Shown piece after piece: positions 21,191-33,435 of a DNA stretch of 64,000 nucleotides. Every line of letters begins with the position of its first letter. Within the stretch, counting starts at the first letter, position 1. Position numbers and translations under genes: made by a program. The stretch lies in NCBI GenBank assembly GCA_034440575.1, contig JAOTOL010001545.1, positions 372,001 through 436,000 on the forward strand, written 5' to 3'. The notes below the pieces were generated by a model. The model was not told where the DNA came from, searched no databases, and saw nothing but the letters and a program-made list of their open reading frames with translations. The DNA comes from Imbricaverruca yamaguchii. Its lineage: Eukaryota; Arthropoda; Thecostraca; Neoverrucidae.

Positions 21191-24100
21191 GAATAACAGA
21201 AGGCTATGTGCATGATTGCATTGTATGCTACTTATTTATTATATTATGACTTAGGATAGGCCCAGCTAGTTTGGGCTACATGATTTTCCCTTGATTTATT
21301 CCAGGGTACACAAAATAAGTCAAATTGTAGCATTAATTCATTGTTTGAAGTTGCTATCCCAACTGAGGACTCTAGCAACAAGGACACCACCCACAACCAG
21401 CGCTCTGAAATTCTGATATTTGTGTGGCGACCCATGCTAAGTGCAATTGTTTTTATATCACCTCATAATGATACCAAGTGCTCATCTTACTTTCTTGCTC
21501 CAAGCTTTGAGTGAGAATTGCATTTTTTAAGTGCTAATGGATTCAGGTGGCAGCACTGTCAATCGGTAAAGGCAGCAGATACACAACTGACATCACAATC
21601 ATGAAAGTCAACAAAGGTCATAGAAAATAGCTCATCAATAAACAATATCCATATACATTTGCAATTTGTTTAAACATGCATTGTTTTTCAAAGATCATTT
21701 TCCCTCCCTCCTCTGTACACAGATCATGATTCTCCAAGTGAGAAAAACAGGCTAGCAAAATGAAATATGAAAAAGGATTGTATGGATGACGATACAAAAA
21801 AAATGCAAAAAAGGCAAGAAGCAAGATGTAAAAGGAAATTGATTCTTGAGCTCAAGGCCCACCAGTAGTGGGCTCAGCACAATCTCTGTTATCCTCAAAT
21901 GTCATTCAAAGAACAAATGACCAAACAGAAGTACAATTAACACAGCCTCATCCCACTGCCCTAAATATGCAAGACACTGGTCATATACTATCCAACTATA
22001 TCAAGCATGTTCTTAGTAATATATAAATGGGTGCAACTGGAAATGCATTACAACAGTGAACAGCTGAACACTTGCTAACACCAGTCTTGGCAAATTTTTG
22101 ACAAAAATCAGTTCAATTTGTCTAGACTACCCACCTTTCTTTTGATGGCACAATTAATTGTGCCAGGCTCTGTGAACTCATACATGGCTTCAAACATATG
22201 AAAAAGGCTTCTAGAAGCCAGCATACCTGCCACCTACATTGATACACCTGTTCCAAATTTGCAAGTTCTTTGCAGATGAGCTACCTCCGTACTGTAGAAT
22301 ATTTTCCATCAGGCCCCAGCCATGCAGTTTCTCATTGTACGAGTTGGGCTGTTTCCACAACACTTCACAATACATGATTTGCTAACTTTGGATAAAGGGA
22401 ATGAATGGGACTTTGTGCACCAAGCTCTAATTTATAGGTAGCCCTACTGTCGACTCTAATCATTTCATTGTACATTGGTTGGCTATTTGGGCTTATGGGC
22501 GTATCAACTGCGTCGGTGATACAAGTGCCCTGATTTCATTGTACATGGATACCACCAGGTGTCAAAAGTACTATTATATAGATATAAAGCTAATGAATCA
22601 AATAACATAAACCGGCAAACATAGCAGGTTCCCATGTTTACCCGTTACCCATTACATGGCAACAAGCCAACCATAGGACGGGACTCCAACCAGTCCGAAC
22701 ATGAAGGCGGGCAGTGAAAAGCGCGCCACGTGACGCAAAAGACGAGGGCGGGATCAGACTGTACACGCAACTTGGAGCGAACCGGATGCATTACTTCAAC
22801 TTCAGCACCATCAAACCACAAAAATCAAACACAAGTGACCAACTGTATATCTAGACCAAGTCTTAGCACCAGGATTAATCTTACTACAGTCATTTCGAAG
22901 AAATCCGGATGGGCGTCGTCAGCACTACCACACAAAGACGACCATGACACCACGATGACTGTAAATAGAGATGGGAAACAGAAGGAAACGTATTCATACT
23001 GTACTTTTCCTCAAGGCGTTGCTCAGCTCCTCCTATCTGCCCGTTATTAAAGACAAGCTAAATGCTAGGAAGCTGCGGATAATCATAAGCCATGACTTAC
23101 ACCCTCACAATAGCACCGCCGTCATCAAGGTCCCAAAACACAGCGCAACACCCTGAGAACACCCTAAACGTGCCTGAGATGCTTTGAGCCTGTAATATTT
23201 GAGGAACATCAATTTTGTAATCAACAAGTCCAAAATATAAATAACTGTGGCCATTTACCATGCTAATAACTATGGCGATTAAGGTGCAAGTGGTTCGATA
23301 TAATGTATTACGATACAGTACCATGGAATCTGGGGAGCATGAGGGCAAATACTGCACAAACCACCTCTAAAGGAAATATTTGGTAAGGCTCCTCCCTAAT
23401 AGTTCACATTCGATCAATCTATTCCGTTATCAAAATATTTAACATGAAACTGCATGACATTATTATTTAAACGAATATTCAATACAGCAGATGGCTCACT
23501 AAATTTTAAATGACATGGTATGAGATAAAAGAAGAAAAATATTGAGTTTCTTTTAAGCGTGCAACAGATAGGGCCTAGTCGACAAAATTAAACCAATCAA
23601 GCATGCACTACTGTGTTATAGATCTTAATATAAAATTAAAAATTCAATCTCATCACATGGAAGCCTTTTACAAACTACGAAGAAGTGTACACTTCAGGAG
23701 ACTTTTCACGGAAAACACACCATTAGTAATGGGCGGAGCTAAAGTATACAGTCGGCTCCTATGAATTCCCTCGTCACTATAAAGGCCTTGATCACCACTA
23801 GAGGTCAAAACGTTTCTCGAATGGGAGTGTCCGAAGGTATAGAACGCGTATCCGACGTACAGTGAAGGAAAATCTAACGCCATTTTGGAATAATTTTGAG
23901 TGTGGGAAGAAAGGGGAATCACAATGTCATAGACTGCACTTCCCTCTAGAGGCTAAGTTTCCTATACTTTTGTTGGGGCCTCAGCCTCACCATCTTGTTC
24001 CACAAACTGCGTGCTCTCTTAACGGGCACCCATATGAAGTTCGCCCCACCAACCAAGTTGGCAACTCTCATTTCCTCCATCCATTGGGTCTCACCAATAT

Positions 24101-25168
24101 TTCGGACTTCCCCACCCATGCCTCACCCCTCGCACAGAGGAATATATTTCCTGAAATTCCGCCCAGTACATGATGATCTTCGGACGACATAATGCGCCGA
24201 ACGCCTTATGTCGTTCAATTAAATACGATATAGACATATGCATGGGTGTTGATTTCCGAAAATTATTGCGAGATATCTGAATGTAATGCGCTGGCCAAAA
24301 TTGATATCAGGTCACAATCCATGCGGTTCCATCCTAAAAGTTGAAATTATTGTAGGAGAGGACAAGGCCAACATTGAAGGGGCACTGATTCCCCTCAAAT
24401 GTATATAGAACAACATCCATGAATTTATGATGTGCGTTCTAACCATACAGGGGTAAAACTTGGTATCCTTTTGGGAGGGCACTTTCCTCCCCACCCCCAC
24501 ACAATGTTGGCTGTACCCTCCCAACCTCCCAATAATTTTAACATTTAATATTTAACCCATAAATCCCAACTAGGAATTTGGTAGGGATGAATGTATTTTT
24601 TTCATTGGCAGCTCTGGAAAAAGCGAGTTCAATTTAAATTATTTCAAGTGTTCTCATATATCCTTAATGCTCGTGTCGGACAAACCGGGGTTTATCACTT
24701 AACTACTCAGGCAAAATATCCCACTTTGTGCTCATCAGGCGACGTGTAGCCGACGTGTGACCGATGTCGGAAAGATGTGTCCGGATGCTAGCGGCCCGTT
24801 GTCGGCTGGGGAATGAAATGTTTAACAGTGGCCCAACGTCGGCTGGCCGCTATGTGCCGAACTCAACCAGACATATGATATATTCCAAACCAGTTTTCCT
24901 ATGTCGGGTCGAGAGCGACGCGCTCTTATTTCAAAAGGTCATGGATAAAGTACCTAATATAACCCCTTCATTATTGAATCCTAGTGTGCTTCGTCACAGC
25001 TCGTGTGGTGCCATACATCTGCGCACGTACCGCGGTGCATCTCTTCTTGGACTGAAATCAGGCTTGCGCGAACAAGTCGGGTTTCCCCGAGTGCAGCCAA
25101 ATTGGGGCCACCGTTCAAATAATGTGTTGCAGTACATCTCTCCACGGTTTCAACTACGCAGCAACTGC
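21191..25168. other. AT-rich stretch without recognised genes
   Basis: A SINE tail module lies near 22470-22530 (minus). Around 23730-23800 a GGGCGGAGCT box is followed about 50 bp later by CTATAAAGG, which could be a core promoter but has no gene attached. The 178-codon ORF at 24764-25297 runs into the MITE and is not supported. Confidence 0.4.
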
Positions 25169-25172
25169 TTAA

Positions 25173-26008
25173 CCCGCGCCGTCTTTCCGGTCAAATCCTC
25201 CCACCCCGTCTCGGGGGGGATTGAAGACCCTCCCTCTAAAATACAAACTAGGCGTCGCACGAAAACAAAAGAGGTGTCATCGGAAAGCGCTCGATGAGTA
25301 GGGTCCGGGTCCACCCTCAAAAACGATTTTCCACCAAAAGTGACGTCACCAGGGGGCTAGATTTTCACGACTTTTCACGACTTACATTATGTTTTTGACT
25401 CTGGAGAGTTCATTTTTGGGGTTATGTGAAAAAAACAAAATGTATTTGGAATGAGAAAAGGACAGCGAAATCGACCAGGGGTATACATTTTTTTTGGCCC
25501 CCCACCCCAATTTTTTTCTCTCGAAATTTCAAAATTTTGAGTTTCCAAGTTGTCTTTAATTTTCCTTTTCCAATTGGTAGAGCAGACCGAGAAACGTTGT
25601 TGGAAGTCAACTTGCCTTAATAAAAAATGTTTCCTTTAGCCAAAATCCTGTATTTGAACTGCAATTTGACAAATACGCAAAATTGATATGTAGTCGAAAA
25701 CGGAAAAAAATCCACTTGTACGTTTTGTTGCATCAGTAAAGGTAAGCAAACGCTGAAAGTTTCATTAAACTATCTCTATGCGTTAAAGCGTGACGACTGG
25801 TTGAACTTTTTTGGAGGTGACCTCAATTGACCTTGACTAACTCGTTGACCCTGGATGACCTGACATAAACATTTTGAATCAGCATGTCAAATTGATGTGG
25901 GAAAAGGTGTACCAAATTTGGGCGCACTGCCGTGCGCCGTTCGTCCGCTATCCGCGAAAAACCTGAGGGGGCGGGCGGTTAAAGAACCCCCCCCCGAGAC
26001 GGGACGGG
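25173..26008. mobile_element. piggyBac-like non-autonomous element (MITE), copy 2
   Basis: TTAA flanks at 25169-25172 and 26009-26012, with the same CCCGCGCCGTC left terminus and CCCGTCCCGTC right terminus as copy 1. The interior matches copy 1 collinearly (GTCATCGGAAAGCGCTCGA near the left arm, GGTTGAACTTTTTTGGAGGT near 25800). No transposase. Confidence 0.85.
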
Positions 26009-28320
26009 TTAATAACATGTTATCTCTGTGGCAATGGCCAGCAATATCAATATCCTTCATAGTGGCTATTGGGGGCCGTGTGACAGGAACGCCTGTCCGT
26101 TAATGCATGTCTATAAAGAACCCGCGTAATCCGGGATCCATGAGTTTTCATGAAGAGAGCACCTTTCGTAGAATAGACGTGTTTGGCAGAAATAAGTCAT
26201 TGAACGAGATGGTGCACCCGAGCACAATGAAGGGATATTTTTACTTCAAAGGGACGCCTTTTCCTCTAAAAGGAGTGGCTTCGGTTCAATGTCCCCTAAG
26301 CGAGCGGAGGGAAGGGGGAATACACTCGTGTTTTCTTGAAGGGGTGACTTTTCCGGCCAAAGGGGCGCCACCTATGCATGGAGAGTGGCACATGTCCCCT
26401 GTATCCACCCCTGCGCGTAATAACCTGTGCGCGTTTTCGGCCGCGGACAAGCGTTGCTTTGTGTTTACGACAGGGTGGAACGGCTGTTTGTGTCCGGGTT
26501 AGACAGTAGCACATAAGAACAGGGAACAGCAGATACTCTCGAGAAGCTGAATTACGAATTTTAACCATAATGACAAAAACCAAACAATTGTTGGGCTGCA
26601 TAAATAAAGTTATCGAACTCCGAGTTTGTTAACGTCAATTGAGAGTGTGGGGTGAGGTGGACGGGTTGAGGGGAGAAGACAGTCAGGATCTTACTCGTCT
26701 GTTTGAAAATCGTTCCTGCGACTTTGGAGTTAACCACATTTGGAAACTATCCTCTGGGTCAAAGCAATCCAGTCACCTGCTATGAGGCAGGACGGAAATC
26801 CGACGGTTGGAGGTTGCGTCGCGGTTCAACCGAATCGCGGCGTCCTCAATGACGGATTGGGAGCCCCGAAAACAAATTCTGGAGCCCTTGATGAAAAACA
26901 GACGTACTTGAATGAGAAACCACAAAGTAGAATGTTTTAAAGACCAGTAATACAAATTATCAATATGGCATCTCTTAAGATATGGGACAAACTCTCCGCA
27001 TTTGCTACAATTTACAAATTGGAAGCCAGCCGTACGAATCATTACGCGGTCTAGTCGCTTTTGATCCTTCCATGTCATTCCTGGCTTCAACTAAAACATT
27101 CCGGACATAAACTACAAAAGTGCATCGAAGAACATTTAGTAGTAACGCGAAGTAATTTAAATCAATTTTGTCGGTATTTTCCTTCACAAAAGTTGTTGTA
27201 GTTGGTGGGAATAAAAAGAGTTTAGATGGATTGTATTATTTTCCTAAAAGTATTATAATTTTCCTAAAACCATTATATATTCCGAAACCTATATCCCAAT
27301 AGACGGCAAATCAGTCGGTGCGCGAGCGTCCTGCTCGTGGGGTTTGTTGTGAAATTTATTAGTTGTGCTGTGTGAGTATATCGGGAAAATCAGGTATGGA
27401 TTTATAAACCTGGTTGACATTGATTATACTTTTGCTATCATTGTATCCACCGTTGCTCAGGAAGTTGGCTTGTACCCTCATCCTTCGCTAATTTAACCAT
27501 AGCGCCAATCGGTTATCTGGCAGTCCTTCGTCGGCTGCCAGATACCTTAGAGCTGAGTGCAATCTCCTGGTAAATCAGAAGCTGTATTGTAATTTGCTGA
27601 TGGTCGTAAGGTTCATTTTACTTTTTCCAGCAGCCTCAATAGTAAAATCAATTTCGTTATTAAAACTGATGTGACAATTATATTTGGTGGTTGCTTTTTA
27701 TTTATACAGATCAGTATGCTGCGTGTTCCCCCTCTATCATGCTGCTTAGATCACGTGACCTGGGAACAAGCTGTAAAGCCACATATTGCCATAAGGCCAG
27801 TTGTAGGTCAATGCCCTTTTTCTAGCATTGTTTACGTTTTTGGTCATCATCTTGAAGAGTCGTCGCAGATCGAGCGCAATTAACTGACATTGGTGGGCAT
27901 TTATTTCATTTAGTAGTTATTTACAGTGATGATTTTCTCCATGTCTGGTGACTGCATTTTTCCTTTAACATTATTTTGGAGTAGGTAGGCCATCCTGTTA
28001 TAGGATAAATCGATGTGATGTACCTAGGTACCTACCTACCACTTAGCATGCATTTCTATGCCTTTTTCAGGGTGAACATTACAACTTACCCCAGCATGTT
28101 ATGTCCCTCACATTGACCTTAGATACATTTTGGGTGGAGTAGAAGCTTCTTGGCTAATTTTTTATGATACATTTATTATCTGGTGTTTTCTGATGTTATT
28201 TGTGGATGAATTTGGTACCTATATCTGGGACTTGAAGATGTGTCTGGATAGTAACAAGTATTCTTGCATTTTAAGGTAGCCACACAACTTTTACCCAACT
28301 TTTATATCTGTGAAGCATGC
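26009..28320. other. No recognisable gene; family F fragment
   Basis: A family F remnant lies at about 26225-26420, ending near CCTGTATCCACCCCTG. It accounts for the 132-codon ORF at 26107-26502. The remainder is AT-rich with no motif. Confidence 0.45.
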
Positions 28321-28329
28321 TGGGGGGTT

Positions 28330-29420
28330 GGGCTTGGTGAAGTCAGGTTAGGTTAGGCTTATAAAAAAATGTGTTGTTTGGAAATTCCCCCTGAGAAAAA
28401 AAAGTGTTTCCCCTAAAACAGTTCAGGCTAGCTTAGGCCAGGCTAGGGCATGTTGTATTTTGAATGTTGACTTTCAAGAAAAAATTGGAATTGTTCCAAT
28501 AGCAAAAAAATGTTTCCTTGCATGGAAGGTTAGGCTAGGTAAGGTTAGATCATGCTAGGTTTTCTCATCTTTTTTGTTATTTTTGAACATTACTTTTCAT
28601 GCTGTATTACCAAACTCCATGCCACTTTTTTGGTGTTGTTTTTCCCTCCCAACTTAAGTGTAAATTTGCAAAGGTAATGAGTGGTCACACCATGTTCAGC
28701 ACATTCATAAACATTACATTAAAAATATATACTTTACAAAATCAGAAATTACATTAAACTGCAAATTTACCAACAATTCAAGTTTAAGTACTCATACCTC
28801 AAGAAGCAGTCATTTCACCAACAAAGAGAACATCAAAATCATTTCAATAACATTAGAAAAACATCTAGAACTCTTTTCCACATTGCAGATACATTTCCCA
28901 CATAGGACAAATATAGGAAAAGTGAACAGAAAGAGTGTCTGGGTTGGGTATAGTTACGCAAAGTGAAGAATAATTTCAACTTGCCAAAACACCTAACCTA
29001 GCTTAGCCTAACCTAGCCTCACCTGAGGAAAAACTAATTAGCCTAGCCTGGCCTGACATAGGCTAAACTAACCAAGCCTCACCTAGCTTAATGGAACTGG
29101 CATTGTGTTTCAAGGTGTTCATGGGATAGGATTTACACAACCTGCCTCCTTAAAGTAAACAAGGATGTTGAGTTTGGCTAGATTATGTTAATTTAGGTTA
29201 GGTTAGCCTTTGTGCATGGGAAAATTACATTTTATATTAATGAATGAAATGGTTTCCTTCAAAAGCAGGCTAAGCTAGGTTAGACTTGGTTGGATTAGGT
29301 TATTTTCCTACTCAATTATTTTTTTAAAGAAAAAGCTTCAAATTTTGTGAATTGCTCTGGATATTCTTTTAGAAAGGAGATTAGGCTAAATTATGTTAAG
29401 CTATGATGCATATTTAAATG
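28330..29420. repeat. Cluster of degenerate GGTTAGG/CCTAACC motifs
   Basis: Short runs such as AGGTTAGGTTAGG, CCTAACCTAGCTTAGCC and TTTAGGTTAGGTTAG recur on both strands, interleaved with AT-rich sequence. They resemble the arthropod telomere pentamer TTAGG and the dispersed GGTTAGGTTAGG motif common in arthropod genomes. They are too degenerate to be a telomere. Confidence 0.6.
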
Positions 29421-29439
29421 TTGTTTTATGGTATGTTAT

Positions 29440-29950
29440 CATACACTAGACCCCTTTGCTGGTGACATCCTGCCTGCTAATTGCTGACATAGTGTTTCTT
29501 GATGGGTGTTTGTACATTTTTCATGCCTCATTCTAACAGTATCCTGTTCATGAGTATCATACATATACTCACCATATCAGATGCAGATCATGATGAAAGA
29601 CTGTACTTAGCATAGTTCTGACTAAAGTGATTACCAATGGTGTGTTGTGTTGCATAAGAACAGTTGATAGCATGGGTATTTGCATTATTATCATAGGCAT
29701 AGTGATCCCAATACCAGGTGCCTCTCAAAAGGAACAAAATTGGTACAGTCACACTGATGTGCATGTAAGCCCCAATAACTAACCATGGTACAGTCATATG
29801 TATGCTATTGGCTCAAAGCACAGTTTGAAGGACTTACAATGCATATTAAATGACTTTATAGCAAATTTTGACATCTTGCTGCACTTCCTTTGACATCTCA
29901 TGCCTAATGAATAACCATTATGTTGGCACTGTCACTAGATAAATTAATAT
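29440..29950 (+). repeat. Dispersed repeat B, copy 3
   Basis: Diverged copy with both landmarks: ATAGTGTTTCTTGATGGG...GAGTATCATACATATACTC near 29490-29570, and TTTGACATCTCATGCC..AATAACCATTATGTTGGCACT near 29890-29935. Confidence 0.55.
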
Positions 29951-30642
29951 GATACTCTATTATTTGTAAATTGCCCAGCTTTTGATCTGGTCACCAGACT
30001 ATATCACTCTTGGGAAATATGTAGATTGATAAAATGATAACTGCACCTTTTGCCTAACTGTGCACTGTTTTAAAAGTAATTCCATAGAAAGGTCAATTAC
30101 AATCATACTGCATCAGGTCATGTCATCTTATGCCACTGGCTGATCATTCAAGGTCATGCCACACAATTTAGGGGTGCTGAAGTGGAATTCAGATGTGACT
30201 TCATGGGAAACGACGACATTCTGTATTGGTTTGTGTAGAATGTATGTGACGTTTCACCTGACCTTGTGCTATTAATGTTTGACATAGTTAAGAAGCATAT
30301 TATGTTTCATTTTCTGCATGAGAAGTATCCCAACATTATTTGTTCCTATTTGATGCATTAAAATGGATGCAAAATTTAACACACTATGTTCAGTAACCTT
30401 CCCATTAATTTGACTTTCCAGAGAGCAAGGTTGTTTGCTGTGATGAAGAAAATAGCATGATCTGAGCTTGGTGTTCACATGCTGCAACTGCTCTGAAAAG
30501 TCTTCTTTTTTATCGTGGCCCTGCGGTACTGCCATCGACCAGACGTGCTACTGGCTGCAGCAGCTGTACACAGTTGTACCATCTGCCGAGCTGGTGTGTT
30601 TGATTCCGCCACAAGAGTCCGAAGTGTGCGTCCGAAGTCGCC

Positions 30643-30778
30643 ATGGCCCGCGTCGCCCCGCCCACGGCGTCGGAGTCCGATCAGCTGCTGGACGCCGTCC
30701 GCGATGGCCAGGGTGTGACGGACCCGCCCACCGCGTCGGAGTCCGACCAGCTGCTGGACTCTGTCGGCGAAGATCAGA
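30643..30778 (+). CDS. Possible first coding exon of an unidentified gene
   Basis: An ATG in good context (GTCGCCATGG) opens 45 codons plus one base, ending CAGA|GTAAGT, a consensus 5' splice donor. The peptide starts MARVAPPTASESDQLLDAV and contains the 12-residue phrase PPTASESDQLLD twice, about 21 residues apart, so the exon arose by internal duplication at codon level. Third positions are almost all G or C, unlike the AT-rich surroundings. The product is acidic and Ser/Asp-rich. No family is recognised, and the next exon was not found. Confidence 0.5.
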
Positions 30779-30864
30779 GTAAGTTTATTGGCTTCATTGT
30801 GAAGGAACGCTGAATCAATGTGCGGTTGTGCCTTGTTTGCTTGCTTTGAGGCGCTTCATACATG

Positions 30865-31065
30865 GGCGCTACGTGGCATTGGGAAGCATGGCGCCGATAC
30901 GGTTCCATTTAATGGCAGTGAGGTCAGGGCGCCAATACGGTTCCATTTCGTGACAGTGAGAACCAGGCTTGTCAATATGGTTCCATTCAGTGGCAGTGGG
31001 AAACAGGGTGCCGATGGGGTTCAGTTTAGTGGCAGTGAGAAGCAGGTGAGCCGATACGATGCAGA
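30865..31065. repeat. ~40-bp degenerate tandem repeat, about 5 copies
   Basis: The phrase GGTTCCATTT..TGGCAGTGAG recurs with substitutions at intervals of roughly 40-45 bp, just inside the putative intron following 30778. Confidence 0.7.
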
Positions 31066-31099
31066 TACGTCCGTCAATTAACACCCGCATACGGGAGCT

Positions 31100-31140
31100 C
31101 TAGTTTTCCTTATATGACCTATGCAGTCGACGCGCCCAAA
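31100..31140 (+). repeat. SINE tail module
   Basis: ATATGACCTATGCAGTCGAC then GCGCCC, the same module as at 4805 and 56105; no head attached. Confidence 0.4.
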
Positions 31141-31571
31141 AACCACAGCTTGCCTGTTCATGCGTTTGGACTACGTTGGCGAATGTGGCCGAAGTGGGAC
31201 GCGACAAAAATAATACATTGCGACCCCGAGGCAGATAGTATTCCGACTCTCAGCCGTGGAGGTGTTTCCCACTCTGATTAACTGTCCTTGGATTGACAGT
31301 AGGTGGCTGGACTTAGTAAGTACAAGCCACTGTTCAAACTGTGGCCCGATGATCCGAATGCTTGTAATGAATCATCGACAAGCTTATTCTTTCGCACGTT
31401 GCTTTATACACATGTTAAAGTTGGGCGAATAGCCTTAATGTTTCCATCATGCGTATTTTGAAAGCTGGTCCTGTTTCGGCTCGTGTGTATTTCTGTAGTA
31501 GATAGTTTATGGCAGAAAAGATGTCCCTCAAGGATATCGAATTCGTGTATCCTAAGACAGCATACTCAGTG

Positions 31572-31862
31572 CTGCCACGACGGCCTAGTTTGTTAGGACG
31601 TTGGCCTGCATTGACCTTCCCCATTTTGGCAAGACATGGTTCGGAACGCGCCCTCATTTAGCCCACGGTTGAGAGGGTCAGCTGGTAACTGACCTGACAT
31701 GACCGGGGCCACTGCAGTCGGGCGACGGTGACTCATATTGAATCTTCTGCCGATGAGGGAGCATTCCTAGGTGTATCGGGTTGAGGGTACACACAGCAGG
31801 TTCTGCTCAGTATGGGCCTTGTTCCAGTTTCCACACTGAACATTCGGACCATTAAAAAAATA
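31572..31862 (+). mobile_element. tRNA-derived SINE, type C, diverged
   Basis: Aligns with 5190-5532: GGCCTAGTTTGTTAGGACG in place of the A-box, GGTTCGGAACG in place of the B-box, a shared CATTTAGCCC, and a tail (CAGCAGGTTCTGCTCAGTAT) ending in an A-run at 31855. Confidence 0.6.
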
Positions 31863-32870
31863 GAGGCCACAAAAAGGTTCCATGCTGATGGATTAATAAC
31901 ACTGGCTGAAGCGTGTTGGCGCTAAATGATTAATTTTTTGTCGATGCTCCCTAAAACCGAAATAATTAACTGGATGGAGCGGCACAGAGGCATAGTGTGT
32001 CCCGCACGCGCTAGCGTCGTGTGGTACCTGTACCTAGATTCAGATGGCGCTGCTAGTTGGCGCTCCTGTGTGGCTGTTCTCTGCATGCGCTTTCTAGATG
32101 GTGATTTAGGACGATGTCGAGGAGTCTTCAGACGAACGTGCTATGCAGCGCCTGTGCAATGCTCACCGTAATTAGAGAGGATGTAGGCAGTGAGGTGTCG
32201 GGAAGGCATACGCACCTGCACTGCCCTCCGCGCAGCGAGTTGTTTTGGGCAGTGATGGATGTGGCGTTGATTTCTTGCCCAATGGTGGGGCCGGTGTGGC
32301 TTCGGCGTATGGTGTTGCGTGTTTCCTGATTGCACTAATGTGTGCGTAACTGCGCTAGCAGTGCGACCTATCAGTGGCTTGTTTCCCTCCCGCCGATTGT
32401 CAACGGGCAATTTGGCGCTACATGATCAATTTAGTCAATGCGTCCTAAAGCTCACATAGCTAACTAGCATTGATAACGGGCATTCACTGTTTAGTGGAGA
32501 AGTACACTAATCTGACTGGCAATGCTAAATGGACGCTCTGAGATCAGAGCTGACGTGTCCCAGATCTCAACAACCGCTGTTTTGATACTGCATTACTCGT
32601 ATTTGTCGAGACTACTTCAACGCCGCATTGGGCGTGTCGTCTGAATAACTCAACAGGTGTGTTATTCGGTATGCGGGTATATCCGAGTGTCTGCGTGACG
32701 TGACCGTCCACTCGCTGACCTGATGCACTCGGGCTGACCCGTGATGTGGCGCCTGCTGGTTAATCGCCCGTGGTCGACTGAGGAAAGCGACTCGCTCCCG
32801 AACCCGCTCCTTCGCTCCGTTAGTTACTTATGTGGGCTCCAGGGCGCACCGACCATATCATAAGTTTTAT
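31863..32870. other. No recognisable gene
   Basis: No motif-bearing ORF. The right part (about 32790-32900, minus) may be the 3' end of the adjoining LINE. Confidence 0.4.
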
Positions 32871-33435
32871 CATAAGTGCCAATGTCATAAGTGCCAATAT
32901 CATAAGTGCCAATAAGTTTTTTAAATATAGGTTTCAGTTTTCCGACCAGGTTTCCTTCCAATTGTAATGAGTATTTACTATGCCCTAACCAGTGCAATGT
33001 CTTTATCCGCCTGGGTAGACGACAGCAAATCGTGTTTGCGATAGAAACTCAGATAGTCGTACAGTGTGAACCGCACGCGACCCATCACCTAAAAGTTTTG
33101 CCATCGTTTGTGTGGACACCTCTCTTCCAAAGTGTCTTCTTCGTTGGGCGGAGAAGCGAGGGCACACCAGACGAACATGTCTCACTGTCAGTGGGATATC
33201 ACGAGTACACATTGGTCCGTCTTCATTCCGCAGCAGGTAGCCGTGGGTGGCATAGGCGTGTCCAATCAATATCCTAGTGAGCACCACCTCCTCATTTCGT
33301 TAAATTCTTGATGAAAACTCCCACCGCCCCAAACTTGGCTTGATGGTTCTCAGTTTGTTTTGATCAGTTGAGTCCCAAAGTTGTTGCCACTTTTCCCTGA
33401 AAAAAAAACACATTGTCTGGCTGACATGTACTGTG
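32870..33435 (-). pseudogene. Non-LTR retrotransposon (LINE) 3' remnant
   Basis: Minus-strand reading gives EKWQQLWDSTDQNKLRTIKP, then a stop (TAA), then EEVVLTR followed by LIGHAYATHGYLLRNEDGP, then C..., IPLTVRHVRLVCP and AQRRRHFG. This is the distal C-terminal region of LINE ORF2 proteins, downstream of RNase H: the 'RLRIGHTxLTHGYLL ... LTVxHxLxxCP' zinc-knuckle-like segment. The upstream reverse transcriptase is absent here. A TTGGCACTTATGA motif is repeated three times in the presumed 3' UTR at about 32870-32915. At least one stop makes it a dead copy. Confidence 0.85.

Noticed and set aside
23720..23920. A TATA-containing promoter (GGGCGGAGCT, then CTATAAAGG) with a downstream exon
   Set aside because: The motifs are short and common by chance and no coding exon with motifs or a convincing donor follows.
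24764..25297. A 178-codon ORF as a host gene
   Set aside because: It runs into the piggyBac-like MITE at 25173, has no recognisable motif and no splice context.
28330..29420. A telomere or telomere-adjacent array
   Set aside because: Motifs are scattered, degenerate, in both orientations and separated by AT-rich sequence; no continuous array.
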